The notes beneath the pieces are model-generated. The model ran no database searches and was not told the DNA's origin. It saw nothing but the letters and a program-made list of their open reading frames with translations. A stretch of 26,058 nt of DNA from Brachionus koreanus (taxonomy: Eukaryota > Rotifera > Eurotatoria > Ploima > Brachionidae), in assembly GCA_016987375.1 (NCBI GenBank), contig PJRA01000051.1, positions 1,108,816 through 1,134,873 of the forward strand, in the 5' to 3' direction. The position numbers were made by a program, and so were the translations under genes. This document shows, piece after piece, positions 25,501-26,058 of this stretch; position 1 is the stretch's first letter, and each line of letters opens with the position of its first letter.

Positions 25501-25690
25501 TAGCCGAGTGGTTTCGACTGGGTAAAATTTTGCAGTGTAGATGATCAACTCGATGCAGTAGCCTCTGTGTCAGATCGGAGCTGTTGCTCAAAAAGGGACT
25601 TGAAAAGGAGATGAGCTCCTCCGCATTATCCACTAGGATAGAATAGGGTAAAAAAAAGAGACAACTACCTTGACCACCTAGGGACCCCAC
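25485..25690 (+). repeat. Possible tRNA-derived (SINE-like) sequence
   Basis: TTTAGCCGAGTGGTTTCGAC at about 25499 resembles the A box of tRNA-Ser/Leu (TRGCNNAGTGGTT). A weak B-box-like GATCAACTC follows about 40 bases later. The whole stretch to the CCTAGGGACCCC near 25690 is distinctly GC-richer than its flanks and has no coding pattern. It cannot fold as a normal tRNA. A SINE is the best guess; only other genomic copies would show it. Confidence 0.3.
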
Positions 25691-25843
25691 AAATTTTATT
25701 TAAATGTTATTTTCCTTTTAATTGAAAAATAGATTTTTTAGTTTTGAAGAAAAGAAAAATTTAAATGATAATAAAAATTTATTCAAAAGCTTTTAACTGG
25801 ATTTTTATATTTTTAATTCTTGTTTATATATAATTAGATACAA

Positions 25844-25916
25844 GACTTCGTGGCGCAATTGGTAGCGCGTCTGACTCCAGATCAGAAGGTTGCGTGTTCG
25901 AGTCACGTCGGGGTCA
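25844..25916 (+). tRNA. tRNA-Trp (CCA)
   Basis: This 73-nt gene has no intron. The acceptor stem GACTTCG pairs with CGGGGTC at 25909-25915, with two G-T pairs. The anticodon stem TCTGA/TCAGA (25870-25874 and 25882-25886) encloses loop CTCCAGA, with anticodon CCA at 25877-25879. The A box TGGCGCAATTGG (25851-25862) and B box GTTCGAGTC (25896-25904) are intact. A run of seven T at 25919-25925 serves as the Pol III terminator. CCA is not encoded, as usual in animals. The sequence is very close to animal cytoplasmic tRNA-Trp and looks functional. It decodes UGG. Confidence 0.97.
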
Positions 25917-25925
25917 AATTTTTTT

Positions 25926-26058
25926 CAAAGCTTTGTTAAATCTATCTCTTGAGCAAGACATAAATTTCTTGAATAATTTTTAGTTGTCTTATCTTAAATC
26001 AAATTAATAATCAATTAAATATAAAATTGGTAAAAAAATTTTTTTAAAAATTTTCCTA
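25926..26058. other. AT-rich end of window
   Basis: Nothing recognisable follows the tRNA terminator. Confidence 0.5.

Noticed and set aside
25463..25690. Antisense 75-codon frame near the window end
   Set aside because: Composition is not protein-like and it overlaps the palm relic in another frame and the tRNA-like segment.

Overview
This is nuclear DNA from a small-bodied animal with an AT-rich, intron-bearing genome. The genes use GT-AG introns and AATAAA signals, and one intact eukaryotic tRNA-Trp gene is present. The proteins are clearly metazoan. Introns of 51-122 nt sit beside a few kilobase-sized ones. I see no bacterial features. The composition and gene style would suit a monogonont rotifer such as Brachionus, but that placement is a guess that sequence searches must test.

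Three protein genes lie on the + strand. (1) 532-4168: a five-exon, 517-residue hnRNP M/MYEF2-type protein with three RRMs and an unusual RS-rich N-terminus. (2) 5230-6093: a single-exon endonuclease V, with all expected active-site motifs. (3) 7807-23725: a twelve-exon neurobeachin-family gene (NBEA/LRBA/rugose/SEL-2), reconstructed here as 2483 residues. It runs from an N-terminal helical region through a ConA-like domain, armadillo-like/DUF regions and PH-BEACH to WD40 repeats. Every proposed junction keeps phase, and both multi-exon sums are divisible by three. A tRNA-Trp(CCA) gene sits at 25844-25916.

The rest is mostly transposon debris, concentrated in the large introns and the 3' flank. 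It includes two related Tc1/mariner-like copies, each joined to the same Ty3/gypsy-type protease-like remnant (6.4-7.3 kb and 10.3-11.2 kb), and a longer decayed Tc1/mariner transposase gene (17.8-18.7 kb). A foldback MITE family is represented by a full copy with an 8-bp target duplication (2408-2730) and three relics. Several LINE reverse-transcriptase remnants lie on both strands, and a degenerate FLYWCH-like exon is present. A piggyBac-like MITE with TTAA duplications (24211-24425) has split a LINE remnant.

I found no operon or clearly novel multi-gene system. The points most worth following are the hidden first coding exon of the neurobeachin gene, a phase-compatible alternative last exon converging on a protein-like antisense segment inside a WD40-region intron, a GC-rich island in the hnRNP M intron, and the two MITE families.
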